Assembly (NCBI GenBank): GCA_019454045.1
Contig: SKCR01021417.1
Location: forward strand, 1-64,000
Direction: 5' to 3'
Length of the DNA stretch: 64,000 nt
Source of the DNA: Zanthoxylum bungeanum
Taxonomy: Eukaryota; Streptophyta; Magnoliopsida; Sapindales; Rutaceae
Shown: in pieces, positions 12,664 through 23,822 of the stretch
Position numbering within the stretch: the stretch's first letter is position 1
How the letters are laid out: each line of letters begins with the position of its first letter
Translations under genes and position numbers: made by a program
Notes under the pieces: generated by a model
What the model saw: only the letters and a program-made list of their open reading frames with translations
Databases searched by the model: none
What the model was told of the DNA's origin: nothing

Positions 12664-13088
12664 CAGGGATGGTAAAATCCGGATTCGGATCCGGTCCGGT
12701 CGGATCAGGGTCCGGATCCGGAAGTAATTTTGTTACCCCGAGTCTGGACCCGGGTCTACCCGGTCCGGGTTCGGATCCGGATACCCGGTTTATTTTTTTT
12801 ATTTTTTAATTGTATTATTTTATATTTATATTTGGATTTTGTCAATCTTATTAATTTTATTTCAATTCTTTTATATTTTTTAATTATATTCTATTATATT
12901 TTTTTTTTTATATATGCATATTATTTTGTATTTTTCATTATATTTTAATTTATTATATTTTTTTCGGACCCGGGTCTATCCGGGCCAGACCCGTGCGAAC
13001 CCGGGTCTGGATCCGAATTCGTCCGGGTCCAAATTTTTAAGACCCGGGTCCATGCGGACCCGGGCCGGGTCTCACTGACATGCCTAAT
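12664..13088. mobile_element. Non-autonomous hAT-like element (GGATCC/GGGTCC type)
   Basis: An insertion within a repeat unit, as the unit phrase AATCACAAGTATT follows it directly. The ends CAGGGATGGTAA and TGACATGCCTA form imperfect TIRs. The flanks ATCAGCAG and ATCACAAG are an eroded 8-bp TSD, so the left end is uncertain by a few bases. Subterminal regions are dense in CCGGATCCGG and GACCCGGGTC motifs, and the centre is AT-only with no transposase. The layout matches the other hAT elements here. Confidence 0.65.
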
Positions 13089-13312
13089 CACAAGTATTAT
13101 AGTTTTTTATGGAATACAAAGGAATTAAGGCATAAATGTTTTAGCATCTTAATAAAATTTGGCGGGGCTACTCGGCTAATGCTCAGGACGCTCCACTAGC
13201 TCCAGTGATCGCGATTTTATACCGCACGTAAACGCATTTATCGCTCAAGTAATATAGTGACTATTAGTTGGATATCGTACCCACATGAACTTATTATTGC
13301 TCTTATTAATAC

Positions 13313-16300
13313 TAGGAGTGTGCATTAATCGGTTTTAACCGATTAACCGAACCGTTCCGACCCAATTTTTTATTACGATTCGGTTATTGTGATTAAAACG
13401 GTTATTGCGGTTAAAATTTTTAACTTTTCCGGTTATTCGGTTCGGTTACGGTTATGAGATTCGTATAATTGAACCGACCGATTAACCGAAATTAAACCCT
13501 ATATATATGCTTCAAAACCCTAAACCAAAACTAATGCTTCAAAACCCTAATTTCCACCCACAGACCCACTCCAGCCGCCGACTCACAAAATTTCAAAATC
13601 TTAAAATCACAAAACCTTCGCAACTTGAGAGTAACCAGTAACCACCTAAAGGTGCATCATCATTTCTTTTGTTTAACAACTTTGATTTTTCTCCTTCTAA
13701 GGCTCCAGTCGCCGACAACTTTGATTAGGTGAGGTACTTACCGCTTTGATTTGATTCAGTTTCTTCTATAAATTCTTCGGCTTCTCCGATTACTCATTGA
13801 TGTATTATGTATATTCGATTTGTGTTTCCTTTGATGCTTTTTGTGTTCTCAACGAGGGTTCTAAAAACCTGCATCCCGAAATTATCGAAATGCCCCAAAA
13901 TCTAGGGTTTTCTTTGTTCTGAAAATTCTCGCAGGTTAAAAGCTTCTCTCATCTCCTCTCGCGCTACTATTACCACTAGGGTTTAAGATTATCTCCTTAT
14001 ATTTTTAAAAAATATTGGCTTTTTTCCTCTTTCAATTACTAATTGCATGCAAGAATAATCAATTTTTTTCCTTCTACCACCTGGTCTGAGGTTTGATTCT
14101 TCAGTTCTGAAAACCTACACAAGAAGCCATGAAATCTCTGCCTGCCAAATACTGTAAGGTTTGACAAGCTGCCAAATTCAAATTAAAGTTCACTAAGCAG
14201 GTTTAGGGAATTTCTGGGTTATTGAGAGAGAAATCTTTTATTTATGGCTATCCAACATATTGGATGAGGATGTAGTTTTTAAATGGCAATAACTTGGGTC
14301 TTGTTTTCTTGTCCTAAACTAGCGCTATAACGTGAAGTTTTAGACAACTCTTTATTGATGGCATCTTGGGCTTCCTTTTCTGTTTCAGATTGGAGGACCA
14401 CTCGTGGAAATGAACCAAGGTGAAGCAAATGAAATTGGACAACCTGCAGATGAAACTTCTCATCCAAACCCTAGTCAAAATCCAATTACGCAAGAGTCTT
14501 CATCTATTCCAGATACTTTGACTTCGAGGCCCCCAAAGATGAGGAAGAAAAGCAAGAGACGATCTGTAGTTTGGGATCACTTCACAAAGCCTGAAAGTGA
14601 TGATGAAAATCCTATAAGTAAGTGCAATTACTGTCATCGTGAATTTTGTAGTGGTTCCAAAACTAATGGTACATCATCTCTCAAATATCATCTTAGTATT
14701 TGCAAGAAATATTTAGCCACAAAGCCTGCAGACCCTAAATAATCCATTATTAGTATTCATGTTGACTCTAAAAGTCAAGAAGTTACCTCTTTAACTAATT
14801 CGAAGTTTGATCAGAATGCAATTAGGTTGGCTTTGATGAAAATATTAATCATTGATGAATTGCCATTTAAATTCGTAGAGGGTGATGGGTTTAGGCATTT
14901 CATGAGTGTTGCATGCCCACGCTTTCATATTAATTTTGGGTGGACTTATGCTAGAGATTGTTTCAAATTTTTTCTTGATGAGAAAAAATGCTGTAAATCT
15001 GAGCCGAAGAGATCTGCAAAAAGAATTTGCCTAACTACTGATACGTGGACTTCAATACAAAGGGTCAATTATATGTGTCTCACCGCACATTATATTGATG
15101 AGAACTGGAAATTGAACAAAAGAATTTTGAATTTTTGTTCAATTTCTAGTCATAAAGGAAAGGCAATTGGTAGGGCCATAGAGACATGCTTATCTGCTTG
15201 GGAAATTGATGGGGTAATGACTGTGACAGTTGACAATGCAAGCACTAATGATGTTGCTATAGATTATTTGAGGAGAAAAATGAGAATATGGCCAACTATT
15301 ATTCTTCAAGCTAAGTATTTACATGTTAGGTGTGTTGCACATATCTTGAATCTAGTTGTAATAGATGGTTTGAAATAGGCTAGCAAGTTAGTTGACCGTA
15401 TTCGACAGGCTGTAAAATTCATTAGACAATCTCCTTCTAGGCTGCAAAAGTTTAATGAATGTGTAGCTATTGAGAAAATTGATAGCAAGTGTATGTTGAA
15501 TCTTGATTGTCCCACAAGGTGGAATTCCGCCTACAAGATGCTTGATGTGGCTTTGAAATTCAGAAATGCTTTTGAGAGATATGATGACCTAGATCTAAAT
15601 TTTAGTAGAGATCTTTCATTAAATTATGATGGAGTTCATTTGGATGATGATTGGAACAATGTCAATAGCTTGGTAGTTTTCCTACGACACTTCTATGAGA
15701 TTACATTACGTGTCTCTGGAACGAAATATGTAACTGCCAATACTTTTTTTTAGGAGATTACTGCAATTGATTGCTTGTTTAATGAGTTGGAGAACATTGA
15801 TGACATGGATATGAGTGCTATGGCAATAAAAATGAGGCAAAAGTATGAGAAATATTGGAGGAAAAGTGACAAAATGAACAAATTGATTTACATAGCTGTC
15901 ATTCTTGATCCTAGGAGAAAATTAAGGTATGTTGAATTGGAATTAGAGCACATGTACAGAAAAGAATTAGGTGGTCAATTGGCTAAGAGTGTGAAAGATG
16001 TAATTTATGAGCTATATAAGGGTTATAAGAAGCTTACATCTGCAAACAGTCAGAGACCTCCAAATTCTATCTTTGCCCCCTCATCATCATCTACGACTTG
16101 TGAACAAGGCAACGATGTTGCAGTTCCTGTATCAAAGATTATGATATCCCAGTATAAGAGGTTTAGGTCTGAATCTCATAGTGGTGATGCAAAATCTGAT
16201 TTGGAAAAGTATTTGACAGAGGAAGGTGAAGACGATTGTGATGACTTTGCAATTCTTCGATGGTGGTAGCTTAACTCTTCCAGGTTTCCTTTACTTTCAG

Positions 16301-17184
16301 AGATGGCACATGATGTGCTAGCAATACCAATATCAACTGTTGCATCGGAGTCAGCTTTTAGCACATGTGGGAGAGTACTGGATGAAATTATGAGCTCTTT
16401 GATTCTTAAAATTGTAGAATCATTAATGTGTTCTCAAGATTGGCTTCAACATTCCATGAAGAAAATTATTGAAAATGAGGAACAAATAGAAGAAGTTGTG
16501 AAGCTTGAGCAAGGTAAATGGAAAAAAATCAATATTATGTTAACTGTTTAGTGTTACTATTAAATTTATTGTCTTTATTTTTTCTTATATGACAGACTAA
16601 AAATATGTTGTGTACTTGAAATAATATAGAAATGGCAAAACTTGGAATCAAGTTCACTTCAGATTTTGAATATGAGTAATGACATAATTACCTTGCTGAG
16701 TTGCTACCTTGCTAATGCTGAGTTGCTGAGCCTGAGGCCCTGAGTTGCTGACTTTGAATATGATTAATGAAAATTATTTATTTATTAGTTGTTGAATACC
16801 TAATATGTTTGTATTTTTGATGGATTTTGTAATGTAATTTTGAGTTGTCTTTTGACTTTCTGAATTGCCTTCTAAAAAATGCTTGATGAGTTGATGAATT
16901 TATATTTGTGTTAAATTGTCTTTTGATTTGCTGTCTTTTTGATGAATATGAATTTATATTTGTGTAATTGTGTTGAATTGCTTTGTTGAATGTTGATGAA
17001 TTTATATTTGTTGGACTGGTTAATAACCGAATTAACCAAAACCGGCCGAAATATAATGGTTAATTGGTTAATGGTTATGTGTCATAATATGGTTAAATCG
17101 GTTGCACATTTATTTAACCGAAAAATTTCGGTTCGGTTAAAAAATCAAGGATTAACCGATCGAACCGACCAATGCACACCCCTA
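13313..17184 (+). mobile_element. hAT transposon with decayed transposase
   Basis: A 3872-bp element with TIRs TAGGAGTGTGCATT and AATGCACACCCCTA (one mismatch) and a perfect 8-bp TSD, ATTAATAC, at 13305-13312 and 17185-17192. Both ends are crowded with GGTTAAT, AACCGATTAACCG and GGTTCGGTT motifs (about 13327-13490 and 17020-17170). The interior has a 5' untranslated stretch with two AAAACCCTAA runs, then one transposase frame, then 600 bp of untranslated DNA. The perfect TSD suggests fairly recent movement. Confidence 0.95.
14410..16551 (+). pseudogene. hAT transposase (BED zinc finger, RNase H-like, dimerisation domain)
   Basis: One reading frame from ATG 14410 to the final stop at 16549-16551, broken by four in-frame stops (14740-14742, 15376-15378, 15751-15753, 16267-16269) and no frameshift. 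An N-terminal BED finger shows VVWDHF, C72-X2-C75 and H94-X3-C98. The RNase H-like core keeps LTTDTWTS (Asp codon 15040-15042), VDNASTND (Asp codon 15232-15234) and CPTRWNSAYKML. The C-terminal dimerisation region keeps VLAIPISTVASESAFS, whose Glu codon at 16348-16350 completes the expected DDE triad. In an autonomous element the protein would bind the subterminal arrays and excise the element. As it stands it is defective. An upstream intron in the 5' region cannot be excluded. Confidence 0.92.
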
Positions 17185-17924
17185 ATTAATACTAAAACTA
17201 ATCTGCTTAACTTAGACCAAACTGTTGGTTGCGAGAGAGATTGATTAATATAAAATTAATTGAAATATTAAATAGAACAAACAATAATTTTGGAGATAAA
17301 CTTTATATGCAAGAAGAACCTAACGCAGACAATGAGTTCATGTATTTTTTATTCAATTGGGTTGTTGCTATGAACTATTAACCTACAATTCTAAACTATC
17401 TACAAACCTCTTTCGATAGTAAGGTAGAAATACCTAGATTAAGTCAAGTAACTATATATTTATGTTAACTAACTTAAACCAAAATCATTAAGAACAAGTT
17501 CTAATATTGGCTACGCATACCCTACAGATATATGTCTAGCTTGCAAAGAAATTTATTCAAAAGAATGAGATCATTGCTATTATTCCAACGACTTAATCCA
17601 AATTTCTTCTGTAGAGTTCCTAATGATTTACCACAATTATTTTATTATTGGCCAGACAATAAAATATACAATCAAATACAGAGAATAATAAACAATCACA
17701 TAACAAACTCAAATAAATAAAATATACAATTTAATTAAATATATTGTTTAAAATCCATTACAGTCGTAGATGAATGATTTAACTACTCATAATAATCTAT
17801 AAAAACGAGCTTAATCATTATTCGTATCTTTTAAAGATATTTTCCATTCATCCCATCTTCTTAATAATAAAAAAAAAAGTCATCGATTCATCTCCTTCCT
17901 ATTACATCGCATCCCTTGGACATC

Positions 17925-18985
17925 AAAGGATCTATTGCACCAAGCTTTTCTTTTATTACATTAAGCTTGTTTCTTCATTTTCTTTTAGTACACTAAGCTT
18001 TTTTTATTTTGATATTGGAAATATACTTTTTTAAATTGTGATATTAAAAATGTATTCATCAAAATCTTAATTCACAAATTGGTGACAGTTATATTTTAAT
18101 AATAACATGAATGGTTAATTAATGGTCAACTAAAAATTTGTTGGAAAAGTAATAGAATATTAGATTTTGTACAATTTTAGTATTAAATTATAATTTATCA
18201 ATTCTCATAATATTTAATTGTTATCTCGCAATAATTTTAATAATAAAATGTAAATAACTCTTAAATAAATATTATTACTTTTAATCTAAATAGAAAAAAG
18301 TCATTCATTACAAATAGTTAAGGATGGCAACGGGCTGGGCTTTGATAAGCCCGACCCGAGCCCGACAATTTGAATTTAGGCCCGGATCTGGGAAAAGTCC
18401 GGCCCGGCTCGGGCTGGACCTGGGCCCGATTTCTTAATATAAAAAATTATAAATATAAAAAATTTATTATATAAATATATATATTTTATAAATATAACTA
18501 TATAATTATTTATTTTAAGGCCGGCCCCGAGTCGGGCCCCTCATTTTGAAGCCCGGCCAGGGCTTTTTTCACCCCGAACCGGGCCGGGCCCAGGCTTTTT
18601 TGCCGCCCTTACAAATAATGTGTTATATACAAAAGGATCTATTTCAACATAAAATTGTAACTTAGATTAAGGCTTCAAAATATAAGTTATTGATATCATG
18701 CAATATTATGGATAAAAAGTTATTAAACTCGAACATTGTGTTGAAAATGGTGTCCGAAAAGACAAATAAAAAACGACATCGTTTTGGATTTATCTTTTTG
18801 GATATAATTTTTGGACAAACTAACATTATAGTTAATGAATTAATATCAGTAAATGTAATTTCAACTTTGAATTTCTCCCATCTAATTTACTTTAATCCAT
18901 GAATATTTTAATCCATGAATATATTCTGATATATAAATTTTAAATTAAAATTTTATGTCGACATACCACCGATTAAAAAACATAT
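17925..18985 (+). repeat. Segmental duplicate, copy 2
   Basis: Partner of 11395-12355. It has the SINE-free target near 17945-17970 and carries the hAT MITE at 18319-18611. Apart from these insertions the two copies stay collinear to the end. Confidence 0.75.
18319..18611. mobile_element. hAT MITE (GGCCCGG type)
   Basis: A 293-bp element with TIRs TAAGGATGGCAA and TTGCCGCCCTTA and a near-perfect 8-bp TSD (CAAATAGT at 18311-18318, CAAATAAT at 18612-18619). The paralogous segment near 11975-11990 reads straight through without the insert. The ends are rich in GCCCGGCCC, CCCGACCCGAGCCCG and GGGCCC motifs around an AT-only centre. There is no coding capacity. Confidence 0.88.
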
Positions 18986-19218
18986 TTTTAGATATTGAGA
19001 GGATTGGATAGAATAAAAGGCAATAAGATATATATATATATATATATATATTAATTTATTCAAATAAAGAATCTTAATAAAATTTGATAGGGCTATCCAG
19101 CTGCAGTTCAGGACGACGCTCCACTAGCTCTGTCACTACATATGTTCACATTAATAATAATAGCATAAAAAGCCAATAATTATCTAACAATTATATGACA
19201 ATTAACGTCTCTCAATAT

Positions 19219-19738
19219 TAGGGTGGCAAAACAAATCAACAAATTGAATTTGTATCGAATCCTAAACAAATCGAATCAAAATGTGATTGATTCGTATTCG
19301 ATTCGTTTATTAAACGAATCCTATTATCAGGATTCATATTCGATTCGTTTATTAAACGAATCGAATACGAATATTCGTTTAATCATGATATTATTTAATA
19401 ACATAATTTACCATAATTGATTTACATTAATTCTTCATATATATATATATATATATATGAAATATGTAATTAATATATTTACTAAAAATACATCACAAAA
19501 TATCGAAAATATTATTTTTTCTATGGTAATTAATCATAATTTCTCGAATCTTAATTGGAAAATAACAATAACTAGTAAAAGAAAATAATAAAACGAATCC
19601 TAAACGAATAAACGAATCAATGAGCTTAAATTCATATTTGATTCGAATCGAATTGACCCATTTATTTAAACGAATCTATTTTTTCAAACTCGTATTCACT
19701 TTAAAGCGAATCGAATCGGACCCAAATTACCACCCTTA
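19219..19738. mobile_element. Non-autonomous hAT element (CGAATCGAAT type)
   Basis: A 520-bp element with a perfect 8-bp TSD, CTCAATAT, at 19211-19218 and 19739-19746. The ends TAGGGTGGCAA and TTACCACCCTTA form the TIR, the left end being one base shorter. Subterminal zones are filled with CGAATCGAATACGAAT, TTCGATTCG and TTAAACGAATC motifs. There is no transposase frame. Confidence 0.93.
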
Positions 19739-21154
19739 CTCAATATATAACTACTACATTAATTATGGTAAGAAAAATGTCTATAATTACCAACAGTGAT
19801 ATGAAAATTGATAATAACAAAAATCTTTTAATTTTAAAATATAAGAAAAATAAGTAGGATATGAATAAAATTAAAAGTCAATCAAAAGTTAAGAAAATGA
19901 AAATTTGTGAAAAATGTTAAAAACAATTTATGGATGAGACAATAAATGAATGAAAAAACTCATCTCTGATGAAGACTTTTTGCCTTTCACCGCATCTTCC
20001 TTTTCATCTCTTTCCAATACAATGCGAGTAAGTAATAGAGTTTTGGATGGAATAAAAAGGCTCTCGGATAAGAAAAAAAAAAATTATAATTTATACCATT
20101 ATATTTTACTAAACTAATTGTATAGGGATCTTCCTGGCTCTGCCATTGCGTATATTGACATAATAATAGAAAAAATTAAATAATTACCTAAAAATTATAT
20201 GAAAATTGACGCATTTTAATACATAACGACTACATTAATTATGATTAAAAAAATCAATAATTATCCAATAGTGATATGAAAATTGATAATATGAAAAAAA
20301 AGTTTAAAATATAAATAAGATAAGGAAGGATGTGAATGACAATAAAAGTCTATCAAAAGCTAGAAAATGAAAACTTGTGAAGATTGTTAAAAATGATTTT
20401 ATGAATGAGACTATAGAAGATCTTTCGCTTTTCATCCCATTTTCCGAAAAAAAAAATATCGACGATTGATCTCTTTCTTATTATATCACAAGTAATAGTA
20501 TTAGAGTTTTGGATTGAATAAAAAAGTACTAAGACATTAAAAAATTATTTATAATTTACTAAACTTAAACTAAATATTTTAGGATTTTAATAAAATTTGG
20601 CAATGCTAACCCGGATAACAATCAATACATTCCACTAGCTCTACCACTATATGATCACATAATTAATGGTTTAAGAAATCAACGATCAACTAACAACTTC
20701 ATGACAATTGATGACGCCTCTCAATACATAATGACTATATTAATTATAGTTAAAAAAAAAAAATAAATAGTTACCCCGGTGACATGGAAATTGATAATAA
20801 TGAAAGTCTTTTAAAATTTAAAACATAAATAAAATAAAGAAGGATATGAATGAAAATAAAAATCAATCAAAAATCAGAAAATGAAAACTTGTGAGGATTG
20901 TAAAAATGATTTTATGAACGAGACTATACATGAATGAACATCAAATAATATATTTTATTATTGAGAAATAATGATTTCAAATAAAATATTATGATATTGA
21001 AAGATTCATGTAGCTGACTTCGTCTAATAAAAAAATATTATTGTAATTTGATTTGTTTGGTTATGTCTACTAACAAAATACATCCTTGGCATTTACATAT
21101 TTGAATACATCCTTGACATAGTTTGATACCTTACTTTAATGTTCACACTTTGTA

Positions 21155-21190
<36 letters not shown>

Positions 21191-22140
21191 CAATGCAAAT
21201 TGACTAAGAAATGAAAGCCCAAAAAATCTTTCCTGGGCATGTAAATAACTGCGGTGCATTTAATGCATGAAAATATCTTGGGATTTCAATGTTCCTGACA
21301 TGTGTTTATGTGCTGATTTGAAAACACATAACAAAAAAAATATTTTAAATGTTTTAGTGAGATGAATTTTTATTAGGAAAATAAGGGATTGAACAAAATT
21401 TTATGAGATTTTTATCCCAGTATTTTCACGTAACATCCTTAATCTGGAGATACTATCAACCAGGAATAGATCGTTCTATTCCCCTGAATCTTTGACTACT
21501 TGACAATGAGAAACTCATTTCATGTATAAACTCATACACGGGGCCGTTGCCCGACTTAATCATCATAAATGTTCAATGCTTTTCAACTAACTACTCAAAT
21601 TCATTACACATCTCAACTTTAGTAATGAACACTTTTAACTCTTTACATGTGTATATTTTATTAAACAAACTATATGTTATATGACATTTTCTGACACTGA
21701 TTGAACTGAACTCTGACTTGACCCGGTGGACCAGACCCTCTAGTGACTGTCATCCTTATCCATCTTCTCGAGATCGTCCTTCGGGAATACCTGCAAAACA
21801 GAGAAAATGGGAGTGGGGTTAGATCGTTTGTACGATCTAAATGAGTGGACGATTTAAAATGAAAACTGAAATACTATTATGAAAATATTTGGTTCTAAAA
21901 CCAAAATCCTCACAGGAAACAGTCTTATATGAAAACTCTTTTCTTATCTGACTCTGAACTATTTTTATGAAAATCTTGTCTAAAAACTCTTTTTTGGTAA
22001 AACTAATCTTTTCTGAAAGTCTCTTATAAAACTGTTGTTTCTGAAAATTTTCCTTTCTAGAAAACTTCTCTCTGGAAACTATCTCTGAAATATGTATATG
22101 AAAACTGTTCTGAAAACTGATCTCTAAATACATGATGTAT

Positions 22141-22420
22141 GTGGGCGTTACGTATCGTCGTCCTCACATACGTCTAATTAGAACCAGAAGTGCAAATACA
22201 TGACATTGGGGCGTTACGTATCGTCGTCCCCCAAAGTGTCACTACCTGTCTCTGAAACTAATGGTCTTGGGGTGTTATGTATCGCCGTCCCACAAACCAT
22301 AAACTAGAACTGGGGTGCGGATCTATGCTACCCTCCAAGCTTGAGTCTAGGATCTAGGGGCATCTGTCATCCCTAATCTGAACTAGGATCTGAGGGCGTT
22401 ACGTATCGCCTTCCCCCAAT
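22141..22420 (-). repeat. GATACGTAACGCC hairpin repeats in LTR B
   Basis: Four spaced copies of a motif that reads GACGRCGATACGTAACGCCC on the minus strand, at about 22141, 22208, 22268 and 22393. Each has a G run before and a C run after it, so single strands can fold. LTR C holds the same array in the same part of the LTR. Confidence 0.8.
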
Positions 22421-22948
22421 CATGTGCATATATCATCTGTCAATTTCATGTCTGTATCAAGTTACATACTGATGTGGATTTTCCCCCATGCCTCGAAAAC
22501 ATAAAACTCATGCTTTGAAAATATTTATTTTCTAAATCATTTCTCAAAACATGTTAAACAAAATATAATATGATAGTAAACTTGGCTAACGCCCTAAATG
22601 CGAAAAGTAAGTTTGATATGAAAAATGACAAAATGAAAGTCAATTTAAAAGAAAAGTGTCAAATCACTGATTTGAAATCACGCTAGCCTTATTTCATTTC
22701 GCTGAAGAAACTTGTGATTCATGCGATGATCTACAATTGATAACTTGATTAGAAAGTGAGTCGGGGAACATATTCCGAATTAAACTAAGTTTATCTACCC
22801 AAGCACTATTATTATTTCAAGGCATATCGTACTTATATTGTGATGTAATATGTATACACGAACTGATACGAGGCTCTTATGGTGGCCTCTAACACGCTGG
22901 GGTGAAGCTGGAATGATTTAAAACTGATTTGGGGAATTTTTTGATCAC

Positions 22949-23055
22949 GCGTCGCGACGCAGGGCCTTGCGCATTGCGACGTGCACCAATCCAAAAACAT
23001 AACTGGGAAATTTCCAGTTCGCATCGCGATGCTGCACATTATTTGTCGCGACGCT
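22949..23055. repeat. GCGTCGCGACGC palindrome cluster in LTR B
   Basis: A perfect 12-bp palindrome GCGTCGCGACGC at 22949-22960, GCATCGCGATGC at 23021-23032 (also a perfect palindrome), and variants near 22971-22982 and 23044-23055. The background is AT-rich, so these CpG-rich sites stand out. Confidence 0.85.
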
Positions 23056-23452
23056 AGGCCAATTTCTGGTCTTAACTTCATCCTTTCATGCTCAATTTGC
23101 TCAACAATCTTCCCATACTTCCGCACAAGCAAATAATCTCAATAAATATCCAAATTATTATCAATATCATTATCAATATCAACTCATACCCAACCTATAA
23201 CTTTTATTTAATTTCATACCCAAAATTTAACAAGTTGAGGTTTCTCACAATCACCATTTTCTTATTACAAAAATCATTCAATCATCACCACACTCAAGCC
23301 AACAACGTATAACAATTATCAAATCATTAAAACTCAATGTATCACAACTTGGGTCATGTTTTTATTATCTCTTTTCGTTTGATTTCCATCACTTCTCCAA
23401 GCCTCCAATGGTTGTCAATCTTCCTTCTAGCTTGTGGGAATGGTAATTGTTC

Positions 23453-23560
23453 TTCTTTTTTCCTTTTTTTCTTTTTCTCTTTTTCTTTTTCTCTCTTCTC
23501 TCTCCTTCTTTATTTCTTTCTCTTCTCCCCACGTTTTTCTTTCTTCTTTCTCTTTTCTAA
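23453..23560 (-). repeat. Polypurine tract (minus strand) in LTR B
   Basis: A roughly 110-bp run almost purely of C and T on the plus strand. It lies between the TATA box and the palindrome cluster, the same relative place as the GAA-rich tract in LTR C. Confidence 0.85.
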
Positions 23561-23822
23561 TTTTTGTGAAATGTTGAATAGTACCCCCTTATATACTATG
23601 GGTTATTTGAAATTAGTAAAATTAGAGAAGAATGTAGAAATTTATAGAAACTTTGAGATTTTACTAGAATGACCCTCGGGTACTATTCATCCAAATTTTT
23701 TATCTGTATTTTCAACCCATTTCTGGTTCGAATTTGGAAAAATATTCAACGCGGAAGTTGTAGGTCTTGATCTCAGCTTTCCAGCGACATAAAATTCATA
23801 AAAATAAGAGTTTGTATGAGAA

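Larger units (their letters stand above)
9344..13203. repeat. Degenerate repeat block I
   Basis: AT-rich DNA in which a 0.5-0.7 kb unit recurs head to tail. Landmarks in order within a unit are CACTAGCTC, ATATGACAATTGA, CAATACATAATG, GTGATATGAAAATTGA, AAAAGTCAATCAAA, a CCATTC or CATCCCATCTT stretch, and TTAGGATCTTAATAAAATTTG. Copies begin near 9345, 10049, 10769 and about 12440, and the family continues at 17830-21000. No coding frame or TIR was found for the unit. MITEs, a SINE and a hAT element lie inside. The gypsy A insertion breaks one unit at its CTAGCT landmark. Confidence 0.7.
13204..17830 (-). mobile_element. Athila-type LTR remnant, split by a hAT transposon
   Basis: The flanks of the hAT element at 13313-17184 resemble the start of Athila-type LTRs in this window: GTAAACGC followed by CAAGTAATATAGT and TCGTACCCACATGA before the insertion, and after it the block AAGTTCTAATATTGGCTACGC with CTTGCAAAGAAAT. 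The latter matches AAGTTCCAATTATGGCTACCC in LOG element 1 at about 33362 and 39134. The strand is given by that match. The ends are approximate and no TSD was found. Confidence 0.6.
17831..21429. repeat. Degenerate repeat block II
   Basis: Continuation of block I. Unit landmarks (CACTAGCTC, ATATGACAATT, GTGATATGAAAATTGATAA, AAAAGTCAATCAAAA) begin near 19119, 20140 and 20632. It also includes the second copy of the 0.95-kb segmental duplicate (17925-18985), two hAT elements and a poly-T run at 21159-21187. From about 20990 to 21429 the sequence is unlike the unit, and I recognise nothing in it apart from the poly-T. No gene is supported. Confidence 0.65.
21430..23822 (-). mobile_element. Gypsy LTR B
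   Basis: This is the reverse complement of a long LTR of the same family as LTR C. On the minus strand it shows, in order, the TTGAATATTTTTCCAAATTCGAA block, a TATA box (23588-23595), a purine tract, the GCGTCGCGACGC palindromes, the GATACGTAACGCC hairpin array, the AGATCGTACAAACGATCTAA palindrome, and an end GGATGTTACG. Neither a PBS nor a polypurine tract is seen beside it, so it may be a solo or truncated LTR. Boundaries are approximate. Confidence 0.65.
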
